This document shows positions 1-12,324 of a stretch of 64,000 bases of DNA, piece after piece. Under the pieces are notes generated by a model, which was not told the DNA's origin, made no database searches, and worked only from the letters and a program-made list of their open reading frames with translations. Source of the DNA: Dictyophora rubrovolvata (taxonomy: Eukaryota; Basidiomycota; Agaricomycetes; Phallales; Phallaceae); assembly GCA_029959195.1 (NCBI GenBank), contig CP114125.1:682001-746000 (forward strand), read 5' to 3'. The stretch's first letter is position 1. Each line of letters opens with the position of its first letter. A program made the position numbers and the translations under genes.

Positions 1-2019
1 GTAGTCAAATGAAAGGGTAACTCAGGTACGGCCAGCTTTCAGTAAGCAAACCAACAGGCAGGAGTAATATCACCAAGGCTGCACCTGGCAAGCTCGGCAT
101 CACCAGAAATGAACGTAAACAGGAATGCCGAGCAAATTTTCCTAAGCGCCCATTCACTCGGGCAGTATCAATGCCATGTGGATAATACATACGGACTTAT
201 GAAGAGATAATGTTTGGCTCATTTATTTAGATAGATTTTGCACTAATTACCGAAACAAGATCGCTATGTTAGACATTGAAAATGCTCCCACTTCATGAGC
301 GGCGAAAAGATGAAGAAATAGGCCGGAATTAGAATAAAGTCTCATTACAGGAACATTTCGCCAATGGGAAGCATTGATATAATTGACGGGATAGCATTAG
401 TGCTAAACAGGTAAAGCTATTCTGAATTTTACCTGGGAAGCAGAATCAGTAGCATTAAAATTGACTGGGTACGCCGAAACCAATGCTCCAAGTTCTTGTA
501 GAGATAGGCAAAATGGTATTTCTTCATCTCATGCAAGGTATGTCGGGAGTTCCGTATGATGTAACGCATAACAGTCATATCTGATTGAAAGGAACAACGA
601 AAACAGATCGGGAAAGAGAGAGGCACATAAAGAAGGCGAAATTGCCGTTAATGATATGCAAACCTTGTGAAGAGGATCGATAAAACAAAAAACAGTATGA
701 GAGGCATGACAAGACGCAGACGACCCAGCAGAAGGTAGCGATGGACATCATGCATCAAGAAGTAAGAAAACAACCTTATCTGGAAGCAGCCCATCAATGT
801 GGGACAAGAAGCAGTGAAGAGTGGATTCCAGAAACGTCTAGATGAGATTTCCGAGGAGAAATCATAGTACCGTCTTAGCAATCGGAAGTGGAGCACTGTA
901 CTGAGATGAATAGTAAGAGGTGGCGTATACGGGAGAAGGGATCGAGCACAAAGAGCAGAATACGAAGCTCGACGAAGAAATAAGAAACCAGAAGATGGTC
1001 ATGAATATCACCCGGTACGTCTTAAGACTTCAGGATACTAGGAACCAAACAGCTTGGCAGACTTTGCAGCATGTCTCGGCCGATGAAACTGCTTCGAGTA
1101 GAATGATTTGAAAAAATTGCGCGGAGCATTCATTTTTGAGGACTCAAGAATAGACATTACTGAAAATCGCTACTGCGTCTGGATCGTCTGGATGAAGGTA
1201 CTCCCGTGATGAACCATCCTAACAAAAAAGCCCTTCAGGGAAAACGAGGATGAACGAATTTACGACAGACCTTAGTCAACACTACCAGCATCCTTTTCGA
1301 TACGTCTAAACAAGTACTCCAATATCGCCTCAAAAGCAGTCCGTTATTGTACAGTACATCATCAATATCCTTGCCGAGAATCACGTCTTCATTGCCAGGA
1401 CGATCGTTCAAAAATACTAATGTCATCAATTAGTTTATTTCATACGACCAAATGGTTTTTTGACTTCTGGTGGTGATAAATATTTTCGGGCGTGCGGGGC
1501 TTGAGACGTCGCCGTGGTCCTCCAGGCCGCCCTTGATTGGTTAATGTTCTCTTCATATCGCACTTAAAAAAAAAGATCCCGAGTTGGGGCTCAGTTGACT
1601 TTCCAGAACGGCCACCACGCCTAGAACCATAAGCAACACGGGCTAGCAGGATATACAAAAGGATTTTTTCGACATGGATCGCCTCCAGAAACGCAGACCA
1701 TTGCCGCATATTTCTAATATATGCCTCTTCGTCGCAATATTTTTTGATAACTTGGGGATTATATAGTCCCGGTGATACAGTCAGAAGCTGATGTACGTTG
1801 CAATTTTCTGAGACCTCTCCTCATTACGGATAAGCCAAACCAGAATTCTTGGATTATGTATAGACGTGCAACTGAGAAGTAATCGTACCAAATGAACCGA
1901 GCCGGCTCCGGAAGCCCTCAAACATTAAAACGGTGTTGCTATGATCAGAACAAACTCAACCAGACCCATCGCTGCTTATCTTCCTTCAAGAGAATATCGT
2001 GTCGCTGCCAGTGCAACAA
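1..2019. other. No recognisable gene
   Basis: Only short open stretches occur here and none matches a family I know. The minus strand of the first 900 bases can encode short hydrophobic peptides, but they do not join into a consistent spliced gene. No repeat, tRNA or conserved motif was seen. It may hold decayed gene sequence upstream of the DUF6533 array. Confidence 0.5.
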
Positions 2020-3334
2020 ATGGTACAAAACCTCCAGCTCGGTTACCCACTTTTGTGCAACATTGGTGATGAGGTTTTTCTAATCTGTATATAAACAACT
2101 AACTTTAGGGTAATGCAGTCGCCAACACGGCTCTGATTGTCTGGGATACTTTCTTGACCTTGGATGAAGAAGTAAGCCTCGTTTGCTACGCGACTTATCA
2201 CGTATTGAATCTCGAGACACAGGTAGTGTTTATCTGGTCGTATGTAACTCTCCTTTGTCCTGATTGGCATATGTTCAATACTTCAGATCCAACGCTGGTA
2301 CTTGGGTAAAGTACTATATGTTATCGCTCGATACGTCGCTCTCGTGATTTACAGGCAAGTCCCTTCCGGATCCATTTCAAAATTCTAACGAGATTTTCTC
2401 TTTTTTTCAAGCGGAGCGACCTTCGCGTTCGTTGGAGACCATAAAAAACTTATCTTGTGTTCGAAAGTCATGTGGTTCATCCATTTCGCTGGCATAGTTC
2501 TAATGGCGTGCTCGGACATATTGCTCATACACCGAGGTATGTATTTCAGTCCAAGATCAAAAAAAATAATTCACGGTACAGCCCCTACTTAGTATATGCA
2601 TTTTACGGCCGTTCAAAGCCATTACTTTGGTTTCTCTTTTTCACGTTCTTATTAACCAAAATTTCGACGATAGTTGTCCTGGCTCTGGGCGTGCCCAGAT
2701 ATCAGGTTGTCGACTTGCAAGAGAATCTTCACTGCGTTATCGAGCACTATTCCGGAATCCTACCATTGTCCTTGTGAGAAATTCCCAACCAATGGCAAAA
2801 GTAAAAAAATTCCTGACAGCAAACACCCAAAAAGGTTCCTTGGGGTTATATTCCAAAGTATCGCCTTCGGCTGCATTGTTGCACGGTTTGCCACATTACG
2901 GTTCATGTCATGGAAAACGGGTGTTCGGGTGTCTCCACTATACATGGATTTTTTTAGGGATGGGATATGGGTGTTCATGGTTCTGTTTTGTAAGAACAGC
3001 TTTAATTTGAACTCGCTTTCGTGATTGAAACGGCTAAATTAGTAACCTTCTTGTTTTCTGGCATTTATATGCGCACTGGGGCCCTGAAGGGCCTTTCATT
3101 TGCTGCGTAAGTTTAAAACAAAACTTTCAGGTACACTATTTGTTGACAGAATGAATTAAGATGGTCATATGCCGCTTCCAGTATCTGCGTAAGTGCTCCA
3201 ATGGAGGAATATGTACAAATACCATTCTTCACCAATCACTGATGTTATTGCAGTGCACGCATCTGATATTGAACCTAAACCATTCGGTGAATAGGGACCG
3301 TAATTTTGGCATTTCCTCGTTGTACAGCTATTGA
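2020..3334 (+). CDS. DUF6533-type seven-helix membrane protein, copy A of a tandem array
   Basis: Integral membrane protein of the DUF6533 family, which is abundant in agaricomycetes and has no established function. I read ten exons, about 273 residues: 2020-2065, 2119-2171, 2223-2243, 2287-2354, 2412-2536, 2593-2773, 2835-2989, 3043-3106, 3161-3188 and 3254-3334. The diagnostic segment VANTALIVWDTFLTLDEE is in exon 2, followed by hydrophobic helices including KVLYVIARYVALVIY, and near the end FFRDGIW and LILNLN. Exons 2, 7, 8 and 9 have exactly the lengths found in the two downstream paralogues (53, 155, 64, 28). Intron 4 (2355-2411) starts with GC instead of GT, and exon 3 ends at a donor four bases later than in copy B, which restores the phase. 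The start is uncertain: ATG 2020 is the only in-frame ATG in an open stretch that begins near 1940, so a short upstream exon is possible. Family call secure, function unknown. Confidence 0.82.
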
Positions 3335-4810
3335 ACAAGCTAGTTTCTCCCAAGCTGTCTTAATTGTATAAATTAAATCTTTGAAGATACGAGGTAGTTA
3401 TTTTGCAAACAATTAGACCGTCACTGAACGACGTAGAGAATCGCATCAGGCTTCTCCACTGGTTCATCATTTACAAACCTTGCGATGTCAACTAACCTCC
3501 TCCAGAGCACAAACCCAGATCACTGATGAACCTGATGATGAGAAATACATATACATGTTTAGAACTGAGATTCAGTTTTATTCGAGTTCGTCGATGATAT
3601 GCCGCCATGATTCCTTCCCATTGACATTCCCGCTAGAAGCTAGGATAAAAAAGGGTGAATGAAACCATATATATCCGAAGTTGCGCTCCCACCGATACTC
3701 GGTGTAAATGATTATCTTAATTAATTTTGGTCATAGAACTTGGTTGGCTTGTAGAACTTATTATCTCGAGTCATCTAATGATATAAGACCGATGGGGGGC
3801 GGCTTTAGTTTGAAGGCATGAGCGGACCAGGTCAACCAAAGGACTCGGATGGTATAATTTCTTCGACCTAGGTTGTTTGAGAAATATCACCTGGTTCGCT
3901 ATCGATGCTCTAGGCCAGATTTGACAGTTGGAAGAGTTATTAATAGTTTTCATCGGAAGCCACGATTCAGAGGTAATTACTAATATGTGTGTCGCATTCT
4001 TTGTTGGATTCCAAGATCACTGATGGCCTGACAGAATATTTTCTATACTACACTTCTAATATAGCAAACTGGGTCAGTTGAGGATCTCAATTGAGCTGAA
4101 CCAACTTAGAAGGCTCATCGGCCATCATGCATCATGTCTGACGCACTCTGTGCTCCTATATTTATATGTATGGTCAAAATATCCAGGTCCTCGGCGTGTG
4201 GCTGTTTTATCATGGATACCGTGTCACTGCAACGGATTATACAAGAATTCCCGCATACTTATCCATTTCTATGCAATCTTGGTAAAAGAATTATTGTTCC
4301 TGTTCTGTGCATAATTAAAAGCGACTGACAAGTGTTTCCGGTTTGTTCGATGAGCGGCGGAAGTACCGTAATGGACAGCTATAGATTGCGATGCTGTCCT
4401 TCTCGACTCCGGGACGTTTAATGCATAGAGGACACATCCGGAGGGGAACAATGTTGCAGAGCAGTAGTAATAGACTCAGAGTAGGTCCAACAGAAGCAAG
4501 TCCAACGTAATAATTTGAAGCCCACCTAGGGACACATTGGGACGACACTGAAACCGTGTCGGTATATAAAGAGCGAGGGTTGGTTGCTTCTTCCAACTCA
4601 AAATAAGTTTCATCGCTACGCCCGCGAAGGTAGGTTAAACACCGGCGACCTTACATTGCCAACATCAGGACCGGCCGCATCAATTTGCTCGAAAACCCAC
4701 ACTCTTTGTTTTCATCCTTCTGTTTACATTTCACCACCTACAGCTGGTCTGTTTTGCCGCTTCAAACATTGTTGATTCACCTTTCACCATGGAAAACCTA
4801 TTACAAAAAT
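3335..4810. other. Intergenic, no gene recognised
   Basis: Between DUF6533 copy A and the foldback repeat. Short open stretches on both strands show no family motif. A TATA-like site (TATATAAA, 4563-4570) has no recognisable gene downstream of it. Confidence 0.5.
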
Positions 4811-5095
4811 CACCACCCCCAACAAGGAAAGCAAAGTGAAAAACCTCCCATTATACATACCTAAGAGACAACTTCCATCAGCACTGCAGCGCATTCAATA
4901 GCGTCCGCCTTCTTGGCGGCCGCTGGATACCAGAACTGCCCGGGCCAGCTCTATTATTTCTGGAGCTGCTGTTGGCATGATCCCCGCCGAAAGTGGATGC
5001 TATTGAATGCGCTGCCGTGCTGGTGAAGTTGTCTCTTATTAATAGGTGTGATGTGAGATTTTTACACTTGCTTTCCTTGTTGGGATGGTGGTAGT
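4811..5095. repeat. Long imperfect inverted repeat (foldback element or MITE-like)
   Basis: The left arm (about 4811-4920) pairs with the right arm (about 4984-5095) around a loop of roughly 60 bases. Perfectly complementary blocks include AAGAGACAACTTC with GAAGTTGTCTCTT and CAGCGCATTCAATAGC with GCTATTGAATGCGCTG; AACAAGGAAAGCAA and TTGCTTTCCTTGTT pair further out. Weaker complementarity seems to go on outside both arms. The transcript of either strand would form a hairpin of about 110 bp. No coding potential and no clear target-site duplication were seen. It sits directly upstream of the DUF6533 remnant and may have inserted into that gene. Confidence 0.8.
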
Positions 5096-5361
5096 CTCTG
5101 TGATAAATCGTTCACCTTGATTTCATCTCTGAAGGTTGAATCCAAAATCCCTCCTAATTATTACAAAATTTTTACTGTTTCTAGTATCTGCGTCGTATTA
5201 TGATGTACAAACGGGTAAATTCATGGAACGCCGGAGGTAGTAGAAGCTGGAGTACTTCACCAAAGTCGCGGACGATGCTCGAACCGTAGCCTGTCATTTG
5301 CTATATACATAAGTTCAAGGAATTATCCCAATTGTGCTATTCATTCATTAATTGAATTTAG

Positions 5362-5505
5362 ACGGTCGATCGCTGTTTCTAGCATTTGCGTAAGTAAAGA
5401 AAAGGAATATGAACTTCAATGCTCTTCACCGCTCACTCGATTCTTTTACAGGTTACTACGCGTCTGACGTTGAACCTATTTACACCACTCAGCGAGGAAA
5501 ACTGA
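5362..5505 (+). pseudogene. 3' remnant of a fourth DUF6533 gene
   Basis: Two terminal exons of the tandem family remain. A 28-base exon (5362-5389) encodes RSIAVSSIC after an acceptor AG, then a GTAAG donor, and a last exon (5452-5505) encodes TTRLTLNLF before a TGA. Position, length and sequence match exons 9 and 10 of the intact copies. A trace of exon 8 may survive around 5230-5330 (a CATTTGCT block resembles its end), but its donor is gone. Nothing of exons 1-7 was found upstream, where the foldback repeat lies. Confidence 0.75.
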
Positions 5506-6552
5506 CCGGTGTTCTGCTTCTTTTCCATAGCAACGCTTGTGGTGGAAGTAGAAATGGTTGTTCTCCACAGCGCAGATGGATGACGAATTCTCTAAAAAAA
5601 GGGTGACGCAGGGCCCGGGATTAGAAGCCTACAACGGAGCAATGTTTCGGACGGACTGTGGACACTCGAGTGTTTTCCCGGGCAGTTGGAATGTCGGCAG
5701 GGTGTAGTATCACACTACGTATGTACATAGTCATACATGTCGTGTAATTCGGAAAAAGGAATGACGAGGATCGTCGAATAAACAATGTTGATGAGTTATT
5801 GTCCAGCTGAGATGATTCCTGGCAAGCGCAAGCCCCGGCTGCGCCTGGGCTCACCGTAGCGCTCACATCCAACTACCGTGGCGGCGGCGTGGCCGCAACG
5901 TCCACTCTATTAATTTGTTATCCATTTGTTCTCCGCCATTCCATTGATGCGTCGCTATGATTGTTTAACAAGTGCCATCTTTTCAATTTCACCCGGTGCT
6001 AAGGACATTCGATACAACTTTCGGAAGTCCCCTTTCTACTGTCGAGTCCTTGTCACCGCATCCGAGTCAAGCTTGCGAGCTTCAAAACGGCTTCAACGTT
6101 CAACAAATGTTAATCCAGTCATTAGGATATGTTGCGCCGGAAAACCTTGGTTTGTTTAGCTCAGCTGAGCAGAGCTCTCTCTTGGGCATCAGCTGGGTTG
6201 CGGTATCGGTTCTTTTTGTTTTTTGCTTAATCCTCTGTCTGGTTCAAATGAGGCCATTATTAATGTTCAGGTTGATATACATGCCTGATAGATATCATGA
6301 TTGAGAGCGGTTATACACGTAACGCTCGTTCTCACAGAACAGCTCTTAGGCTTTTGGGTCGATCGTGCGGTAATACCTCAATTTAGTTGGCATCGTATCC
6401 TCTCAGATGATCGGAACTTGTTAGGCTATCTCAGTGGAAAAAATCAACAGATTCTCAGTTGAGTCGAGCAGAAGCCGAGCTCGCCAGCGAAAATATACCA
6501 ATGCTATTTAAACCTCGCTCAACTCGGTTCGTGTGTTGACTAGGGATTTCTG
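5506..6552. other. Intergenic, no gene recognised
   Basis: An open stretch at 5972-6304 (+) ends in a hydrophobic helix, but I find no family match or splice pattern. AT-rich sequence with TATTTAAA at 6505-6512 lies about 45 bases before the start of copy B and could be its TATA element. Confidence 0.4.
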
Positions 6553-7883
6553 ATGCAACAGTTCGACGATCCACTGCCAGATCTTTCGGCGTTTTTCCTA
6601 CTTCTTTGTAATATTGGTAAAGGACCTAATTTCTCATAATTCATGTTCTAACGATAAAGTTTCATAGTTGCTAGCACAACCCTCATTATCTGGGATACCT
6701 TCTTAACTTTTGATGAAGAGGTAAAGTGTCTCCTTGCCTACGTTTTTTTGCCGTATTGAGTCTTGAGATAGGTAGAGTTTATCTGGACGTATGTAGCTCT
6801 TCTCTACTACTAGAGATCTCGTCATATCCCCCAAACCTCAGATCAAAATTTACATTTGTAAAAGTCCTATATTTTGTGGTTCGGTATCTCGCCCTTATTC
6901 TTCATTGGTTTGTAAATTCTCCTTATAAATTAGCTAATCTGACCTCTCCCAGTTCAATCACCCTCGTTTTTTTCGGAAATATCAATGCCAAAGGAATGAA
7001 TTCATGCTCAGAGATCATGCGATTGATTAGTATTGTGGGTACAATCACAATAGCGTGCTCAAATATATTACTCATACAAAGAGGTACGGCTTTCAACGTT
7101 CTTTGGGAAATTGAAATCATATTAAGGCAGGCAATAATTTTAGTATACGCATTTTACGGACGTTCGAAGCCTTTACTTTGGTCACTCTTATCACTTTTCG
7201 TGTTGAGCGAAGCTTCGATAGTGGCCATCACAGTTATTGGTGTACCCCGGTATCGAACCACTAAGGTGGAGGGTCTTCCCTCACTTTTCGGACACTGCGT
7301 TATTGAACGATACTCTGAAATATTATCCTTCATCTGGTGAGTGGTCCAGAACGGCAAGGGTAAGAATTTACTGACAGCAAGTACACCAAAAGGTTCTTTG
7401 AGCTTGCGTTCCAAGTTATTTCCTTCATCTGCGTTGTTGGAAGGTTCGCCAAGTTGAAGTACACGGCATGGAAAACGGGTGTGCCGAATTCTCAGCTATA
7501 CACAGTTTTCTTGAGGGATGGAATATGGGTATTTTTCATCTTATTTCGTAACCTCATTTCAAATTTCTTTCCTATATCATCTCTGAGAAAGATTATTATC
7601 AGTGTGTTTCCTTTTTTCTGGCATCTATATGCATTCTTTAAGTGTTACAGGCCTATGTTTCGCTTTGTGAGTTTTAATGAGATGGTTCAAATATTCTATT
7701 TATTGACGAAATGCAGATGGTCGTTTGCTACTTCTAGTATTTGTGTAAGTATCATAAAGGACTCCGTATTTATATGACCTTCACTCAAAACGCTATTTGC
7801 AGTGTACTCGCCTAATCTTAAATCTAAACCACTCCGTGAATAAAGACCGGGATTACGGTTCTTCCTTATGGTATAATAACTAG
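6553..7883 (+). CDS. DUF6533-type seven-helix membrane protein, copy B
   Basis: Second intact member of the array, about 283 residues. Exons: 6553-6616, 6668-6720, 6772-6788, 6842-6907, 6953-7083, 7144-7336, 7393-7547, 7603-7666, 7717-7744 and 7803-7883. All phases join. The signature VASTTLIIWDTFLTFDEE is in exon 2, a 17-base micro-exon encodes VEFIW, and VKVLYFVVRYLALILHW, ITIACSNILLIQR, VYAFYGRSKPLLW, FLRDGIW and CTRLILNLNHSVN follow. Seven membrane helices are expected for the family; I did not compute them. The intron at 6908-6952 uses GT-AG, has 45 bases and is open in frame, so it could be retained without a frame break; at the same place copies A and C carry GC-AG introns. The mid-region VYAFYGRSKPLLW is also in copy A but not in C, so A and B are closer relatives. 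Confidence 0.85.
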
Positions 7884-9564
7884 CAAACAGTGTTTGGTTA
7901 GTATACCTAAAATCATACCATTTTTAGGGCGCATAACCGTTGAATTAACTAGTTACTAGAAAACCCCGAATATACAAATATGCTGTATAGGCTCGCCCTT
8001 GAGTTAGGCAAGTGTATTTACATAGCTCCGTTAACATCGCGAATGTACTTTAATTGAACATGTAATGTACCCTTTGATAATTTGAATTTGGGTCAGCGTG
8101 TCATTATCAATATACACGATGATGTCAACTTGAGGAGGCGAAATTTTCCTGTTCCGTGCTTCATCAATCGAGTTCGGCAATCTATTTATTCTTGAAAATG
8201 AACAAACCTATTTCAATGCGCTACGGCAACTCAGTCTGTAGATATACTCGAGCCTGGTGTCGTAAAGTCATAAACCACATATGTGCTTCTTTGCTGATCT
8301 CCCGTCATTTTTTGATATCAAATACTAAGATATGTAGTTTTTGGCATGATGGAATTGACTAAAAGCAAGGGTTGGAATAGCGCGAGAATTAGAAGCCGTT
8401 AAATCCTGGAATATGAGATAAGAGTGGAGGAGGGATAATATACATATTTGTTGATCTCGCGGATTCTCGCCTGTCGAATTGAATCCAAATAAAGCAGCAG
8501 TGTCGCTCGAGCTGCTTCCTCCGTTGAGTGAAAACTTCAGGAAGTACAGGATTTGAGCTTAGTACATTCGGAGACGGAAATGAGGTCATCGGTAATCGGT
8601 CTTTGTAGATCCCTGCGATTGAAAAAGGATATTCAAAAAACAAGTCAGCGACAAAGAACAGAACGAAGAGTCTTCCTCGGTTGCATTTGTATCCAAGCAA
8701 CATCCAAGTCGACCATTTGATTCTCGTGTAGCTTAGAATATTTTCAATGGATAGCCGTGAAAGAAACAGATCTTGGAGACTAAAGAAATTGCGTTTGCCG
8801 TCGACGGATGGGAAGAAGTGTGTATCGTTTTCGCGTTGTCACGCCACACGCGTCACGGAAATCTGACTTCCTGCAAGTTGCTCACACACTGAAAGCTTCA
8901 GAGGAGCATGATCGTTGATGGAGTTGCCATGCCTTTATTTTGTATCTGCCCCAATGTCGGACAAGATACCAGTCTGTCTATAGAGGAGACATCTCAGTTC
9001 CTCTTTCACTTCTTTGTATTGGGAATTTTGGGAGTTGCCAGGCTAAACACTGACTGATCTGGGAAGTCGAAGTGAATAGTTTAGGTAATTGAAGACTTAA
9101 GAGTTGATTATGATGAGAGTTTTAGATCTTCGAAGCCTGAGAAACTGATTTCCATAGGGATACGATGAATTCAGAGTCTTAAAGGGAAAGGATAGAGTTT
9201 GTGCCAGCTGGTTATGAATTCAAGTTGGAATTGGATTACAAAGGGACATGCAGTGTTAAGTATTTTCCTTATAAGGTTCAGCGAACTTCTCCGTCGTGGG
9301 ACCTGATAATGATATCAGTCAATCATGGGTACCGGATCATTTTGAGAAATCAGGGAATACTTCGTACTAGTACGACTCCAGTGTGGAATTATCGCAACAA
9401 CCATCATTGAGTATTACTTACCACGGAATATCGCCCAACCAATGATATTCTTCATCTCCAAGTCTGATAAGATCTTTAAAGAACCTGATATACGTATATA
9501 ATCCAGTGCCATTTGCGAGCCATCAACTTATGTGAGTCCCAGCCCTTGCCTCCTTTTGGCCACA
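7884..9564. other. Intergenic, no gene recognised
   Basis: Short open stretches on both strands (for example 8389-8703 on the minus strand) have no family motif and no convincing splice partners. No repeat seen. Confidence 0.4.
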
Positions 9565-9570
9565 TATAAA
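9565..9570 (+). promoter_or_regulatory. Putative TATA box of DUF6533 copy C
   Basis: TATAAA lies 95 bases before the ATG at 9660, with a pyrimidine-rich stretch between them. Spacing fits a fungal core promoter. Inferred from position only. Confidence 0.4.
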
Positions 9571-9659
9571 TTAATCGCGCTATGTCTTTGTTTTCATCAA
9601 GTCGACCTCACCTTAATAACTTACTACCTCAATATCTTAATACCTCAATACCTTAGAAA

Positions 9660-11004
9660 ATGTCATTCACATTTAATCCCTCACTCCCCGAAGAGTTAGT
9701 TCAAATTTCTAGACTTAGCTATCCATTCCTTTTAAACGCAGGTAGAGTCTTAAATTTTCTATCGGCTTAGAGGGGACTAAATAACTATCTAGTTGCTAAT
9801 GTCGCCCTGGTTGTCTGGGACATTCTCTTGACTCTCGAAGAAGAGGTAAGCTTCTTTACCTCAGAACTATATTTTTTTTCAACATAATCGTTATAGGTCT
9901 TCTTCATTACATTGTATAGCACGTGTTCCATCATTGTCAGACATCGAATTAAGTTGCTTCCGCAGGACTCGAATATCACTCGTAAAAATTTTGTTTTTTG
10001 TCGTTCGGTATCTCGCTCTTTTCATACAACTGCATGTTTATCATTATTTTTGATGTTTTCAGGAGCTAATTTGCTATTTGTTTCAGGGGCTCTGTCTTTT
10101 TCCTGTTTGGCAGTCAATACCTAGAAGTCGACATTTGTCCAGCTTATATCTGGTATCTAACCGTCAATGGTATGATTGTCATCGCATGTTCTAATCTCCT
10201 TTTTATACATCGTGGTAAGAATAAATAACTATCATGCAGGCTGATCGAATTAACTTTTGATGTAATAGTTGCCGCCTTTTATGAACGAGACAAAGCCATA
10301 GTGTGGTTCTTAGCTGCTGTCTTCACCTTAACAGAAATCACTGTCATCGTTTTCATTGCTCTGTCAATCCCCAAATTTCATCTTATCAAGAACCCCTTTC
10401 CTTCACTTACAATGGTAGTCGGTGGTTGTGTCTCAGGACCCTATCCAAGCATGATTGCTTTTATGTGGTAAGTTCGCCTAACCAAATTGGTGTAAGAGTG
10501 TTTTAATTCTGTTACAAAGGTTGTCTGAGCTCGTCTTTCAAAGCATTGCATTTGGCTGCGTCATAGCACGATTTGTATATATGCGAATTATGTCCTCAAA
10601 AGATGGTGTACCTGCCTCTTCACTCTATACCATCTTCCTGAGGGATGGAATATGGGTATATTTACTATTATTTTGTATGCTGACTCAACACTCTTGCCGG
10701 ATATCTCTAACTTGAATATCTGTGTAGCAACTTTTGTCCTTAACGTAGTTTACACACGCCAGTCCAACTACAATGGCTTAATTCCAGGCTTGTAAGTACT
10801 CATGCTGCCAAACAAGTTATCGTAAGTAACATTGGATTAACAGATGGTCATTCACCGCTACTAGCATATGCGTATGTCATTCAAAACAACAAAACTATCT
10901 CGTATGCTAATATCTAATAGTGCTCTCGTTTAATTTTGAACATCAATTCTTCGGTTTTTCGAAAAAACCAACGTTTGACCCCAGACGATTATGAAACTTT
11001 ATGA
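9660..11004 (+). CDS. DUF6533-type seven-helix membrane protein, copy C
   Basis: Third intact member, 291 residues by my model. Exons: 9660-9741, 9793-9845, 9897-9913, 9966-10031, 10087-10214, 10269-10467, 10520-10674, 10728-10791, 10844-10871 and 10921-11004; the summed length is divisible by three and every junction keeps phase. The N-terminus MSFTFNPSLPEELVQISRL is the form usual for this family, followed by VANVALVVWDILLTLEEE. Later motifs are VKILFFVVRYLALFIQ, MIVIACSNLLFIHR, FLRDGIW and SRLILNIN. The intron 10032-10086 begins with GCATGT; the nearby GT choices break the phase, so a GC-AG intron is the consistent reading. Exons 2, 3, 4, 7, 8 and 9 match copy B in length. This copy is the most diverged of the three. 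Confidence 0.87.
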
Positions 11005-12324
11005 AATCTATAACCTTGGACTTTACTCATCCCTAAGATACTTGTAAAGCTAATACAAATTTGACCTGTACATCGGACATTGTGCAAGGGTCTCTTAAAC
11101 CATTCTATTGTAGTGAATAATATAATGTACTATTATTACAATATGTATCAAATAATAAACGAGTTTTAATGATCTAGGTGTCATTTCCATCCATCAAGTA
11201 CTTAGACGAAGCGAATATCCCATGGTGCGGGCGGCCGCAGCCCGGCTCACTGCGGCGTAACAAGGAAACCAAATTCCAAAAACGCCCTCCATAGTTGACT
11301 TCTTTGAATGTAAAGATCAAGAATTGATGCTGATATTCCAATAAAGTATAATTCGCTGGTTTTGTATTTGCCATCGTTATTGGTTATTCCGATCAGGACC
11401 AGAATCAATGTTAGTCGTTAAGATCTGACCGTACTACCTCGTCTCATAATCGTTGAATCGATACTTTACGTTTATCAAAGCTAGTCAGTTTGCGTATTTT
11501 ACAGACACCGACATGATCAATTAGCCAGAATAACGGCATAGAGTTAAACAATAAGTACATTTCTAAAATGTATTTCTCGTCGCAGTTCCCTTGCCGCGCG
11601 TCATTGTTTCTAAGTTCTTGGTTGCTATCATAGAGCACGGCGTCCAGACAAATTAAATCATTGAGCACAAACCCAACATTTGGCGGTGTGAATAAAGGTT
11701 GTGTTGGAAAAGAGAAGTTTGTCGACACAGCTGATTATGCGTTGGTGGTGATCAGAGTTCTCTACAACAAGAAATTATGATCAATCGTGATCCACATACC
11801 TATAGGGCCAGAGGCATCCCACGCCAAATAATTGATGCTTGAAGTGATCTCCAGTCGCTTGTAAAGCTGAATTCCAACTTTTATTATTAGCGTGAGGCGG
11901 GGGTACATCAGAGACATTGGGTTCTGATAAGATGACCTGGGCCTATCAAGAGATTATTGATGCAAGGACTGCCATAAATTCAGTTGAGGCTCGAACTCAA
12001 CACGTCGCCGGGTAATGCACTATAATTAATATAAACAAATTTCACTCGATCTCGAGAAACAAGATTGGAAAACTAACAGCCCACAGGGTAAGAATCACAG
12101 CTGTGAAGCAGTCAATGGCTATGAACTCACTATTCGCATTCCCAGTACCAATCATTTCGAACAAATAGAACATATGTCAGTGGAGGTTAGCGATTCAAAC
12201 GTTCATGATGTCCTGTCGGCCCGTTTACGCAGCGAGTTCGACCATGGCAACCTCTGGCAGCGCGCCGCTTACTAATCGCGCGCTTCACTTAGAGATTGCA
12301 ACAGCCAACGATCATCCGTCTTTT
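11005..12324. other. Intergenic, no gene recognised
   Basis: Separates the DUF6533 array from phosphoglucose isomerase. Open stretches on the minus strand at 11174-11374 and 11444-11728 have no family match. A small T-arm-like hairpin at 11983-12001 does not extend to a tRNA. Confidence 0.4.

Noticed and set aside
1-900. Hydrophobic minus-strand peptides as a membrane protein gene
   Set aside because: They do not splice together and match no family.
4563-4570. TATATAAA promoter
   Set aside because: No gene with recognisable coding sequence begins downstream.
8389-8703. 104-codon minus-strand open stretch as a gene
   Set aside because: No motif, no neighbours in phase; likely chance.
11983-12001. 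T-arm-like hairpin (GTTGAG stem, 7-base loop with TTCGA on the minus strand) suggesting a tRNA
   Set aside because: No matching acceptor stem, anticodon arm or D arm at the proper distance.
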